From: Variovorax terrae | GTDB taxonomy: Bacteria; Pseudomonadota; Gammaproteobacteria; Burkholderiales; Burkholderiaceae_C | Assembly (NCBI RefSeq): GCF_022809125.1 | Contig: NZ_JALGBI010000001.1 | Coordinates: 2,046,001-2,110,000, forward strand | Direction: 5' to 3' | DNA length: 64,000 nt | Shown: one piece after another, positions 19,233-30,637 of the stretch | Layout of the letters: each line of letters opens with the position of its first letter | Numbering within the stretch: position 1 is the stretch's first letter | Notes under the pieces: model-generated | Told to the model about the DNA's origin: nothing | The model's database searches: none | Seen by the model: only the letters and a program-made list of their open reading frames with translations | Made by a program: the position numbers and the translations under genes

Positions 19233-19250
19233 GATGTTTTGCAGAACATC
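19233..19250. promoter_or_regulatory. Inverted repeat upstream of the crotonase gene
   Basis: GATGTT-N6-AACATC is a perfect 6-bp palindrome 15 bp before the start codon, just upstream of the ribosome binding site (AGGAG). This is the style of an operator for a dimeric repressor; no regulator gene is adjacent. Confidence 0.4.
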
Positions 19251-19265
19251 CCCAGGAGACAGACC

Positions 19266-20171
19266 ATGCCGAGCTATTCCACGCTGCGCATCGACAAGGA
19301 CAGCACGCACCCGCGCATCGCGCGCCTGCTGCTCAACCGGCCCGAGCGGCTCAACGCCATCACCGATGCCACGCCGCGCGAGATCCGCGCCGCGGTGGAG
19401 TGGGCGCAGGCCGATGACGAGGTGCACGTCATCGTGGTCGAGGGCGCGGGCAAGGGCTTCTGCGGCGGCTACGACCTTGCCGACAGCGCGCAGGAGCACA
19501 TCGAGCACCCCTGCCAGCAGGAAAAGTCGCCCTGGGACCCGATGGTCGACTACGCCACCATGAAGCGCAACACCGAGGACTTCATGAGCCTGTGGCGCTG
19601 CAGCAAGCCCACCATCGCCAAGGTGCACGGCTGGGCTGCGGCCGGCGGCAGCGACATCGCGCTGTGCTGCGATCTGCTGGTGATGGCCGAGGACGCCCAC
19701 ATCGGCTACATGCCCACGCGCGTCTGGGGCTGCCCCACCACCGCCATGTGGACCTACCGGCTCGGCCCCACGCGCGCCAAGCAGCTCATGTTCACCGGCG
19801 ATGCCATCGACGGCCGCACCGCGGCCGCCTGGGGCCTGGCCAACGAGGCGGTGCCCGCCGCCGGGCTGGAGGCCGCCACGATGAGGCTGGCGGCGCGCAT
19901 CGCCGGCGTGCCGCGCGGCCACCTGGCCATGCACAAGATGGTGGTCAACCAGGTGCTGCTGAGCATGGGCCTGGAGCAGAGCCAGATGATGGCCACGGTG
20001 TTCGACGGCATCACGCGCCACAACCCCGAGGGCCTGTGGTTCCGCCGCCATGCGCAGGAGAACGGCTTCAAGGCCGCCGTGCAGTGGCGCGACAGCGGCC
20101 GCCCCATCCCCGAAGGCGACGAGGCGCGCGACCTCATCCGCCAGATGGAAGCGCGGGCCCGGCAGCCCTAG
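19266..20171 (+). CDS. Crotonase-superfamily protein (enoyl-CoA hydratase/isomerase-like)
   Basis: A 301-residue crotonase-fold protein. The oxyanion-hole segments are [10 protein letters not shown] near residue 65 and [18 protein letters not shown] near residue 120. The two glutamates of true enoyl-CoA hydratases are not seen at their usual places: GGSDIA replaces GGCEL and GYMPTRVWG replaces the usual GxPE. The enzyme may therefore catalyse a different CoA-thioester reaction (isomerisation, hydrolysis or C-C cleavage). Length and layout match a ~300-residue subgroup often annotated simply as enoyl-CoA hydratase. The ATG at 19266 follows AGGAGA; an in-frame start 27 bases upstream lacks this. 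It appears to be a single gene. Confidence 0.88.
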   Translation: MPSYSTLRIDKDSTHPRIARLLLNRPERLNAITDATPREIRAAVEWAQADDEVHVIVVEGAGKGFCGGYDLADSAQEHIEHPCQQEKSPWDPMVDYATMKRNTEDFMSLWRCSKPTIAKVHGWAAAGGSDIALCCDLLVMAEDAHIGYMPTRVWGCPTTAMWTYRLGPTRAKQLMFTGDAIDGRTAAAWGLANEAVPAAGLEAATMRLAARIAGVPRGHLAMHKMVVNQVLLSMGLEQSQMMATVFDGITRHNPEGLWFRRHAQENGFKAAVQWRDSGRPIPEGDEARDLIRQMEARARQP

Positions 20172-20178
20172 CCCGCGC

Positions 20179-20637
20179 TTATTTGCGCTCGATCATCTGC
20201 CCGCGGATTTCGCCTGCGGGATTCTTGGCCGTGTGCACGTTCACATACCACTTGCCGGCCAGCAGGTCGGCGGCCTGCTGCGCCGTCAGGGTGGCGCGGC
20301 CTTCATAGGGGCTGGCCACGGGCGCCTTGAAGGGCAGCACCACGCCCGCATTCGCGCCGATCGCGGCCGGCCCGTGGAAGTGGGCCATGGTCGCGGGACC
20401 TGACAGGTTGTTGAACGACATCTTCCAGCGCAGCAGGTTGGTCTGCTTGTCGAGCACCGCGTCCACGGTGCCGGTGGCCGTGGTGGCCACGGCCGGCACC
20501 TCGTTCATGCCGGTCATGCGGGTGCTGAACGCGGCCAGGTGATCGTCTTCGCGCTGCGGCTGCATCATGCTGCAGCCCGACACCGCCAGGATCGCGGCGG
20601 CCGCCAGAACGCGGAAGGAAGAGGACGCGGTTCTCAT
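20179..20637 (-). CDS. CHRD-domain lipoprotein
   Basis: A 152-residue exported lipoprotein. The signal peptide ends with the lipobox VSGC (Cys about residue 21). The rest is a CHRD domain (MTGMNEVPAVATTATGTVDAV, FNNLSGPATMAHFHGPA, YVNVHTAKNPAGEIRGQM), a fold first named in chordin and common in bacterial surface or periplasmic proteins. Its function is unknown. AGGAG precedes the ATG. It converges on the crotonase gene with a 7-bp gap, and is divergent from gdhA across a 405-bp region. Confidence 0.88.
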   Translation of the reverse strand: MRTASSSFRVLAAAAILAVSGCSMMQPQREDDHLAAFSTRMTGMNEVPAVATTATGTVDAVLDKQTNLLRWKMSFNNLSGPATMAHFHGPAAIGANAGVVLPFKAPVASPYEGRATLTAQQAADLLAGKWYVNVHTAKNPAGEIRGQMIERK

Positions 20638-20814
20638 GAAGGTCTCCTGAAGCGAAAAAGCAAGGTCATGCCGCCCATCGTATCGGCGGAGCGGGGCTTT
20701 TCCGCAGGCGGCGGGCCCGCGCCGGTATCAAACCGTAATCCCCGCCGGCCCGCCTTTATGCGCCTCCCGCATAACCATATGCAAAACATGACGGATAATC
20801 GCCCGGTCGATAAA

Positions 20815-20832
20815 TGCGCCAAATTGGTGCCA
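20815..20832. promoter_or_regulatory. Candidate NtrC binding site upstream of gdhA
   Basis: TGCGCC-AAATT-GGTGCC matches the NtrC consensus TGCACY-N5-GGTGCA at 10 of 12 defined positions. It lies 210 bp upstream of gdhA, inside the 405-bp divergent region 20638-21042, which otherwise shows no gene. NtrC control of gdhA is known in some proteobacteria; here it is inference. Confidence 0.45.
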
Positions 20833-21042
20833 ATCGCCGGCCTGGCCGACGTGGCCCGCGAACCCGACACCCCGCTTGCGCCCTCTGATGTGACCGGATC
20901 ACAACGCCTGGTGCAGCCGTGCGCCCAATTCAGGTGCATGGCTGCAGGAACGCCCAGGAAAAGTGCATCTGCCCTCGTTCTGCGCGAAAGGGGCGGGTCC
21001 ACGCAGCCACGCCGCCATCACCCTATTCGTTTGGAGAAAGCA

Positions 21043-22386
21043 ATGAAGTACAAGAACCTGTCCGACTTCCTCGCCTATGTGGAAGCCCGCGACCCGAACC
21101 AGCCCGAGTTCCTGCAGGCCGTGCACGAAGTCATGGGCAGCCTGTGGGGGTTCATCGCCGCCAATCCGCGCTACGCCGAGGCCGGCCTGCTGGAGCGCCT
21201 GGTGGAGCCCGAGCGCGTGATCCAGTTCCGCGTCTCGTGGACCGATGACAAGGGCGAGACCCACACCAACCGCGCCTTCCGCGTGCAGCACAGCTCGGCC
21301 ATCGGCCCGTTCAAGGGCGGCATGCGCTTTCACCCGACGGTGAACCTCTCGGTGCTCAAGTTCCTGGCCTTCGAGCAGACCTTCAAGAACGCGCTGACCA
21401 CCCTGCCCATGGGCGGCGGCAAGGGCGGCTCCGACTTCGACCCCAAGGGCAAGAGCCGCGGCGAGGTGATGCGCTTCTGCCAGGCGCTGATGATCGAGTT
21501 GTACCGCCACCTCGGCCCCGACACCGACGTGCCGGCGGGCGACATGGGCGTGGGCGGCCGCGAAGTCGGCTTCATGGCCGGCATGATGAAGAAGCTCTCC
21601 AACAACGCGGCCTGCGTGTTCACCGGCAAGGGCCTGTCGTTCGGCGGCAGCCTGATCCGCCCCGAAGCCACGGGCTACGGCCTGGTGTACTTCGTGCAGG
21701 ACATGCTGGCGCGCCGAAACATGTCGCTGGACGGCCTGCGCGTCTCGGTCTCGGGCTCGGGCAATGTGGCGCAGTACACCGTGGAGAAGGCCATGGAGCT
21801 GGGTGCCAAGGTGGTGTCCGTGTCCGACTCCAGCGGCACCGTGATCGACGAGGAAGGCTTCACACGCGAGAAGCTCGCCGTGCTGATGGACGTGAAGAAC
21901 GTGCACTACGGCCGCGCCTCGGACTACGCCGAGCGCCTCAAGCTGCGCTTCGAGCCGGGCCAGCGCCCCTGGAGCATCCCGGTGGACGTGGCCCTGCCCT
22001 GCGCCACGCAGAACGAGCTCAGCCGCGACGACGCGCTGCTGCTGCTCAAGAACGGCGTGAAGTGCGTGGCCGAAGGCGCCAACATGCCCTCCACGCTGGA
22101 GGCCGTGGACGCCTTCAACAGCGCCGGCATCCTGTATGCGCCCGGCAAGGCCTCCAACGCCGGCGGCGTGGCCACCTCGGGCCTGGAGATGACGCAGAAC
22201 GCCGAGCGCCTGCCCTGGGAGCGCGACGAGGTGGACAACCGCCTGCGCATGATCATGCGCGACATCCACGAGAACTGCGTGCGCTATGGCTCGCGCGACG
22301 CCGGCTTCGTGAACTACGTGGACGGCGCCAACATCGCCGGCTTCGTGAAGGTGGCCGACGCGATGACCGCGCAGGGCGTCTACTGA
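21043..22386 (+). CDS. gdhA: NADP-type glutamate dehydrogenase
   Basis: A 447-residue hexameric-type glutamate dehydrogenase that forms glutamate from 2-oxoglutarate and ammonium. The substrate-binding and catalytic segments are KGGMRFHPTVNLSVLKFLAFEQTFKN and LPMGGGKGGSDFDPKGKS with the catalytic lysine, plus PAGDMGVGGREVGFM. The nucleotide fold is VSVSGSGNVAQYTVEKAMELGA, and S/D-rich VSVSDSSG fits the NADP(H) branch. Length agrees with E. coli GdhA (447). The ATG at 21043 follows TTGGAGAAAGCA. It stands alone with a long upstream region holding an NtrC-like site, so nitrogen control is plausible. Confidence 0.96.
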   Translation: MKYKNLSDFLAYVEARDPNQPEFLQAVHEVMGSLWGFIAANPRYAEAGLLERLVEPERVIQFRVSWTDDKGETHTNRAFRVQHSSAIGPFKGGMRFHPTVNLSVLKFLAFEQTFKNALTTLPMGGGKGGSDFDPKGKSRGEVMRFCQALMIELYRHLGPDTDVPAGDMGVGGREVGFMAGMMKKLSNNAACVFTGKGLSFGGSLIRPEATGYGLVYFVQDMLARRNMSLDGLRVSVSGSGNVAQYTVEKAMELGAKVVSVSDSSGTVIDEEGFTREKLAVLMDVKNVHYGRASDYAERLKLRFEPGQRPWSIPVDVALPCATQNELSRDDALLLLKNGVKCVAEGANMPSTLEAVDAFNSAGILYAPGKASNAGGVATSGLEMTQNAERLPWERDEVDNRLRMIMRDIHENCVRYGSRDAGFVNYVDGANIAGFVKVADAMTAQGVY

Positions 22387-22418
22387 CGTCGCACGGCCCC
22401 GGCGCGTAGAGTGTGCCC

Positions 22419-23009
22419 ATGACCGCCGCCCCGCCCTCTGCCGTGCCCCTGCCCGACGCCGCTGCCGTCGTCGCCTACTGGCGCGACGCCGGGCCGGCGC
22501 GCTGGTTCCGCAAGGACGACGCCTTCGATGCCGACTTCCGCGCGCGTTTTTTGCCGGCGCATGAAGCCGCCGCGCGGGGCGAACTCGACGGCTGGGCCGG
22601 CAAAGACGCTGGCACCGTCGCCCGGCGCGCGCAAGGGGCGCTCGCCCTGCTGATCCTGCTGGACCAGTTTCCGCGCAACGCCTTTCGCGGCACGGCGCGC
22701 ATGTTCGCCACCGATGCGCAGGCCCGCCGGCTCGCCGCGCAGGCCGTGGCGGCCGGGCTGGACCAACAGGCCGACGCCGCGCTGCGCCGTTTCTTCTACC
22801 TGCCCTTCACGCACTCGGAACAGTTGGCTGACCAGGACCGCGCCGTGGCGCTGACCGAGGCGCTGGACGCCGACACGCACCGGTTCGCCCGCCACCACCG
22901 CGACATCATTGCGCGCTTCGGCCGGTTTCCGCACCGCAACGCCGTGCTGGGCCGCGCCACCACCTCCGAAGAGCAGCGCTTTCTGGATGAAGGCGGTTTT
23001 TCGGGCTAG
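22419..23009 (+). CDS. DUF924-family protein
   Basis: A 196-residue soluble helical protein of the DUF924 family (TPR-like fold). Family blocks are visible: VVAYWRDAGPARWFRKDDAFDADFRARF, ALALLILLDQFPRNAFRGTARMFATD and FFYLPFTHSEQLADQDRAV, and FPHRNAVLGRATTSEEQRFL near the end. The function is unknown. The ATG at 22419 is chosen; a GTG two codons earlier is possible. The stop codon abuts dispersed repeat copy 3. Confidence 0.9.
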   Translation: MTAAPPSAVPLPDAAAVVAYWRDAGPARWFRKDDAFDADFRARFLPAHEAAARGELDGWAGKDAGTVARRAQGALALLILLDQFPRNAFRGTARMFATDAQARRLAAQAVAAGLDQQADAALRRFFYLPFTHSEQLADQDRAVALTEALDADTHRFARHHRDIIARFGRFPHRNAVLGRATTSEEQRFLDEGGFSG

Positions 23010-23076
23010 TTTTGAATCAAATCAGCCGGATGTCCAGGTGCAGCGGTCAAAGTTTGCTATATTTTCAATAGCAACC
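23010..23076 (+). repeat. Dispersed palindromic repeat, copy 3
   Basis: This is the clearest copy: TTTTGAATCAAAT, then CAGCCGGATGTCCAGGTG, then GGTCA, then TTTGCTAT-ATTTTCA-ATAGCAACC. It follows directly after the DUF924 stop codon and lies between that gene and the convergent response regulator gene. Confidence 0.85.
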
Positions 23077-23112
23077 TGAATGTCGCGCAGGCGCACCGGC
23101 CAAGGCCGCGGG

Positions 23113-23757
23113 TCAGATCCTCGACAGCGCAAAGGCCAGCAGCTCGGTCCCGCTCTTGAGCCCCAGCTTCCGCTTGATGTTGGCCCTGTGGATGTCGACC
23201 GTCCGGTTGCTCAGGTCCAGCTCAAAGGCGATTTCCTTGGTGGTCTTGCCGGCCCCCAGCAGTTCGAGCACCTGCAGCTCCCGCGCCGACAGCGTGGGAG
23301 AGTGCGCGGCGTCGGGCCGCGCCGGCTCGTGGCTGTTGCGCTTCATCAGGCGGTTCAGGAGCTTGGCATTGAGCTTCTGGCTCACCCAGGTCTGCCCGTT
23401 CAGGACCGCCAGCGCCGCCGGCACCACCAGCGCATGCGCGTTCTCCTTCATCAGGTAGCCCTGCGCGCCCAGCGCGAGCACCTGCTCGCCGTAAAGCATT
23501 TCATCGTGCATCGACATGATCAGGGTCGAGCGCGGCCCCTGCGCCTGGACCACGGCCCGCACCGTGTCGATGCCGCGCGAGTCCTCCATCGACATGTCGC
23601 TGATCACCAGCGCCGGCTTCAGTTCGGCAATGCAGCGCAGGCCTTCCGCCAGGCTGCCGGCCGAGCCCGCCAGCGTCAGTTCGGCGCAACTGGAGATCAG
23701 CATCTCCAGCCCATAGCGGACGATGCCATGGTCATCGAGGACGAGGACTGAGTTCAC
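23113..23757 (-). CDS. NarL/FixJ-family response regulator
   Basis: A 214-residue response regulator. The receiver domain has the acidic pair D8-D9 (VLDDHG), the phosphorylation site D54 (VISDMSM) and the conserved Lys in YLMKEN. The C-terminal LuxR-type HTH is LSARELQVLELLGAGKTTKEIA...LSNRTVDIHRANIKRKLG. A GTG start at 23757 gives the normal receiver N-terminus; longer readings to 23835 cannot be excluded. It is divergent from the PAS sensor kinase gene at 24173, which has a matching HisKA_3 phosphoacceptor helix, so the two almost surely form a two-component pair. The shared motif at 23845 may be its binding site. Confidence 0.93.
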   Translation of the reverse strand: MNSVLVLDDHGIVRYGLEMLISSCAELTLAGSAGSLAEGLRCIAELKPALVISDMSMEDSRGIDTVRAVVQAQGPRSTLIMSMHDEMLYGEQVLALGAQGYLMKENAHALVVPAALAVLNGQTWVSQKLNAKLLNRLMKRNSHEPARPDAAHSPTLSARELQVLELLGAGKTTKEIAFELDLSNRTVDIHRANIKRKLGLKSGTELLAFALSRI

Positions 23758-23844
23758 TGAAAGGGACGAGAAGTTGCGTGAAGGAACTGCGTTCGCGGAG
23801 GATAGCCCATGGTGACAGGCCCGCCCGCCCGGCACCCACCGAAT

Positions 23845-23864
23845 GCTAGGTACCCGTACTTACC
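23845..23864. promoter_or_regulatory. Motif TGCTAGGTANYCSTAC, copy 1
   Basis: GCTAGGTACCCGTACTTACC lies in the 415-bp region between the divergent response regulator and sensor kinase genes (23758-24172), which holds no other feature. A close match stands at 27349-27369, 170 bp upstream of a small unknown gene. The internal GTAC/GTAC and GGTA/TACC symmetry suits a NarL-family binding site. Regulation by the adjacent regulator is inference. Confidence 0.4.
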
Positions 23865-24172
23865 AATGGATTCTCAATTCGTTATTTTTGCCGGGTGCTT
23901 CCAGATAGTATCGGTGCGCATCAACCCATGTCTGGCCACTCCATTCCCAGCTCCATCCATCGAATGACAGAAGCGCCGTCCGGCCCTCGCGGCCCTGGCG
24001 AGCCCGGCGCTTGTGCGCCCTGGCTTCGCCCGGGCAGCAGCCCGGCCGGCATCCCCCCTTGCCGCATCAGGGCAGCGCTTCGGCGCCCACGTCACCGCGT
24101 CCCGCGCGCCCGGATCAGGCGCCGTTCCTGAAGCCTCGGCCGCCGCCGGGCGCGAGTCCCCGGGGCACAAGG

Positions 24173-26836
24173 ATGCAGAAGAGCTTCGCTGTTTCGCCTA
24201 TGCCATCGAGTCGACCATCGTTGAAAGAACGCCTTGCCAGCCCGCCCCGGGGCTATTCTCCCCAGGCCCTGCTGGCGGTCCTGTGGCCGCTGCTGGTGGC
24301 CATCGTGCTGCTGCTGGCGCTCGGCTTCCTGACCCTGCGGCTCACCAATGCGGCGCGCGCCTATGTGGGCGGCGAAGGCCTCTGGTCCAAGTCCCAGAAG
24401 GAGGCGGTGATGCACCTCGTGCGCTATGCCGGCTCGCAGCAGGAAGCCGACTACCAGGGCTACCTGAAGGCCCTGGCGGTGCCGCTGGGCGACCGCATCG
24501 CGCGGCTGGAGCTTGAGAAGGCCTCACCCGACCTGGCGCTGGCGACCGCCGGGTTTCTGCAGGGCCAGAACCACCCCGACGACATTCCCGGAATGATCGC
24601 GCTGTTCAGGTACTTCCGCCACTACCCCCTGTTCGACAAGGCGATCCGCCAGTGGGCAGAGGCTGATCTGCAGATCGAGCAGTTGCAGTCGGTGGCCGGG
24701 GAACTGCATGCCCTCCTCCGGGCCGCGCCCGCACTGCGGCCGCCGGCAGCCCGCCTGCAGGCCCTGACGCAGGACATCTACCGGCTGAACGAAGCCCTGT
24801 GGCCGATCGAGGATGCGTTCTCCGACGCCATCAACGAAACCTCGCGCGAACTGTCCCGGGTGCTCTACACCGCGATGACCGTGCTGTCGGTCTTGTTGCT
24901 GGGCTTCGGGGTCGCGCTGTCGCACCGCATCCTGGTGCGCACCCAGCGGGCCGAGCACGAGCTGCGGATCATCAACCAGCGCTTCGAGCTGGCCACCTCC
25001 GGGGCCAATGACGGCATATGGGACTGGAACCTCGTCACCCGCGAGATGTATTGCTCTCCGCGCTTTCGCGAGCTGCTGGGCTACCGCTCGGAGGCGGAGT
25101 TCCAGCAAGCCTACGTGCTGAGCTCCCACCTGCATCCGGATGACGCGGTGCCCGTTCTCGGCAACCTGCGCAACCATCTCGCCAACCGGAGCACGGCCTT
25201 CAACATGGAGCTTCGGCTGCGCTGCCGCGATGGCAGCTACCGCTGGTTCCACGCCCGCGGACGGGGCGCCTGGCACGCCTCGGGCCGGCCGCTGCGCTTC
25301 TCGGGCGCGATCACCGACATCACGCTGCGCAAGCTCGCCGAGCAGGAGCAGCGCGAGATGCTGGAGCTGCAGCGCAAGACGGCGGAAGAACTCGACCTCG
25401 CGCTGCATGGCGCCGAGGTCGCCCTGTGGGCCTACACGCCGGCGACCGGCAAAGTCATCCACATGCGCCGCTGGGAAACCCTGCTGGGCCGCAAGACCAT
25501 GCCCGCCACGCTGGATGAATGGCAGAAGCTGGTGCACCCCGACGACCGGGCGCAGCGCCCGCTGGCGTTGCAGAAGTACCTGGACGACGAAACCGCCTAC
25601 CGCGAGTCCGAGTTCAGGCTCCGGCATGCCGCGGGGCACTGGGTCTGGGTGCGCAGCCGGGGCCGCACCATCACCCGCGACGAGAACGGCGTGCCGCTGC
25701 ACTATGCCGGCGTGGTGATGGACATCTCGCCGCAGATGGCCGCCCGCCGGCTGGAGCACGAGCAGCACCGGTTCCTGCAGACCATGATCGAGGGCGTGGA
25801 CACCGGCGTGATGGTGGCCGGAGAGCAATTCATCACCTACATCAACACCAGCTTCCGCCTCATGCTCGGCTACACGCCCGATGATCCGGTGGTGGGCATG
25901 GCCGTCGATGACATGATCGCGCCGGACGACCGGGCCCTGGCCCAGCAGCGCCGCCGCAAGGCCCTGGCGGGCCGGCCTGTTCCCGCGGGCCTGCTCAGGA
26001 TGAAGAAGAAGGATGGAAGCCTGGTCCAGCTTGCGCTCAACCTGTCGTTCACCCTGTGGAAAGGCGCGCCCCATTTCATCACCACCGCGACGATGGCCTC
26101 CGAGCACGAGGCGCTCGCCGTGCGCATCCATGCGGCCAGGAACCGCTTCGAGCGGACCCTGCTCTCCGAGCTGGAGGCGCAGCAGGCCGACATCGCCCGC
26201 GAGCTGCACGATTCGCTGGGCTCCGTGCTGGCGGGCATCTCGCTGATGCTGGGAGGCGCCCGGGGGCTGGCGGCAGGCGATCCCGAGCTGTCCCGCCACC
26301 TCGACCACACCCAGGAGCAGGTCAAGTCCGCCGCCGAAACCACCCGGGCGCTGGCCCGCGGCCTGATGCCCGTGGGCAGCCATCCCGGCGCCTTCCTGCG
26401 CGCCATGGAGCAGCTCACCAGCGACCTGTCGCTGGCCAAAAGCGTCTGGGGCACGTTCGAGGCGAACGGCGATTTCGAGCATGTGCCTCCGGAAACCGGG
26501 GTCCACCTCTACCGCATCGCGCAGGAAGCCATCAGCAATGCCGTGCGGCACGGCCACGCGACACGCATCGACGTACAGCTCGACATGGAAGGCGAGTCGC
26601 TGCTGATGAGCATCGAGGACAACGGCACGGGATTCGAGCGCAGCGACGTCCGGCACGACCACCCCGGGCTCGGCCTGCAATCGATGGCAGCCCGGGCCAA
26701 AGCCATCCATGGCCACCTGTCGTTTGCGCGCGCCGCCAGCGGCGGCTGCGCCGTGGTGATCGCCTGGCCCCAGCACCCGGCCGACTTCACCGGCGAATCC
26801 CTGCCGCCCGACCTATCGGCTTTCGGTGAATCGTGA
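24173..26836 (+). CDS. Membrane-bound PAS sensor histidine kinase (NarX/HisKA_3 type)
   Basis: An 887-residue sensor kinase. Two membrane helices (about residues 37-60, LLAVLWPLLVAIVLLLALGF, and 235-258, AMTVLSVLLLGFGVALSH) enclose a ~175-residue helical periplasmic domain. Three PAS-like domains follow in the cytoplasm (FELATSGANDGIWDWN, LDLALHGAEVALWAYTP, and LQTMIEGVDTGVMVAGEQ), each of the first two with a PAC motif. The phosphoacceptor is H679 in IARELHDSLGSVLAGISLML, and the HATPase domain has EAISNAVRHGHA and IEDNGTGF. Its divergent partner is the NarL-type regulator at 23113. AAGG precedes the ATG at 24173. The signal is unknown. Confidence 0.93.
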   Translation: MQKSFAVSPMPSSRPSLKERLASPPRGYSPQALLAVLWPLLVAIVLLLALGFLTLRLTNAARAYVGGEGLWSKSQKEAVMHLVRYAGSQQEADYQGYLKALAVPLGDRIARLELEKASPDLALATAGFLQGQNHPDDIPGMIALFRYFRHYPLFDKAIRQWAEADLQIEQLQSVAGELHALLRAAPALRPPAARLQALTQDIYRLNEALWPIEDAFSDAINETSRELSRVLYTAMTVLSVLLLGFGVALSHRILVRTQRAEHELRIINQRFELATSGANDGIWDWNLVTREMYCSPRFRELLGYRSEAEFQQAYVLSSHLHPDDAVPVLGNLRNHLANRSTAFNMELRLRCRDGSYRWFHARGRGAWHASGRPLRFSGAITDITLRKLAEQEQREMLELQRKTAEELDLALHGAEVALWAYTPATGKVIHMRRWETLLGRKTMPATLDEWQKLVHPDDRAQRPLALQKYLDDETAYRESEFRLRHAAGHWVWVRSRGRTITRDENGVPLHYAGVVMDISPQMAARRLEHEQHRFLQTMIEGVDTGVMVAGEQFITYINTSFRLMLGYTPDDPVVGMAVDDMIAPDDRALAQQRRRKALAGRPVPAGLLRMKKKDGSLVQLALNLSFTLWKGAPHFITTATMASEHEALAVRIHAARNRFERTLLSELEAQQADIARELHDSLGSVLAGISLMLGGARGLAAGDPELSRHLDHTQEQVKSAAETTRALARGLMPVGSHPGAFLRAMEQLTSDLSLAKSVWGTFEANGDFEHVPPETGVHLYRIAQEAISNAVRHGHATRIDVQLDMEGESLLMSIEDNGTGFERSDVRHDHPGLGLQSMAARAKAIHGHLSFARAASGGCAVVIAWPQHPADFTGESLPPDLSAFGES

Positions 26837-27175
26837 AAGATCGATGACCTCCACGGAATGCGTGGCATCGAGCACCCCCATCAGCTGGCGGGCGGCCTCG
26901 GCCGACAGGCGGGAGCTTGAGACCATCCAGCTCAGGCGCACCGGCCTGAGGCTCATGAACGACAGGACGCGGTAGACCTCGGCGGTCTGGAGCGAGGGCG
27001 GCAGCTCCGGCCAGGCCTTCAGGCGATAGGCCAGCCCGCCGCCGGACGGCGGGGGCTCCCGCACCGCCGCCGCCGCCGCAGGCAGGTCGCCCAACGGCGC
27101 GGTGGGAGCGAACGCCACCCAACGCGACAGGCCCCGGATCGCCCGGCGCCCCACATGCGCGCACCATCGCAACAT
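26813..27175 (-). CDS. Hypothetical protein, possible small winged-helix protein
   Basis: A 120-residue product that I cannot assign. The N-terminal part is low-complexity and Pro/Ala-rich; residues ~50-120 look like a folded domain (YRLKAWPELP, TAEVYRVLSFMSLRPVRLSWMV, SRLSAEAARQLMGVLDATHSVEVID) with the pattern of a small helix-turn-helix followed by a strand. It overlaps the 3' end of the sensor kinase gene by 24 bp on the opposite strand. The ATG at 27175 gives MLRWCAHVG. A motif shared with the kinase/regulator promoter region lies 174 bp upstream, which suggests control by that two-component system. Bases 27176-27427 hold nothing else that I see. Confidence 0.6.
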   Translation of the reverse strand: MLRWCAHVGRRAIRGLSRWVAFAPTAPLGDLPAAAAAVREPPPSGGGLAYRLKAWPELPPSLQTAEVYRVLSFMSLRPVRLSWMVSSSRLSAEAARQLMGVLDATHSVEVIDLSRFTESR

Positions 27176-27348
27176 CGTCACCCCCTGCGGCACTGTCTTC
27201 CCTGCCATGGAGCACGGTGGCGCCGACCGCCCGCGAGCGCTGCCCTTCACCCGTCTGAGCGCACCCGCGAGGCGGACACCCTGCAACCCTGACCCTTGAT
27301 CGCTGTGACAGCTTCCAGGGGCAGTGTGCGCCGCGCCCCAGGAGGGGT

Positions 27349-27369
27349 GCTAGGTAGTCCTACAGAACC
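27349..27369. promoter_or_regulatory. Motif TGCTAGGTANYCSTAC, copy 2
   Basis: GCTAGGTAGTCCTACAGAACC shares 13 of 16 bases of TGCTAGGTACCCGTAC with the site at 23844-23859. It lies upstream of the small gene at 26813-27175 and downstream of the hybrid kinase gene's stop, so the former is the likelier target. Confidence 0.4.
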
Positions 27370-27427
27370 GGAACTGCTGAATTCGCGGCGCGGCGGCGCC
27401 CGGCCAGGCGGGGCCGCCGGGCCGCGC

Positions 27428-30633
<3,206 letters not shown>

Positions 30634-30637
<4 letters not shown>

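Noticed and set aside
20909..20940. Second NtrC site near gdhA
   Set aside because: The half-sites have a seven-base spacer instead of five, so it is not a proper match.
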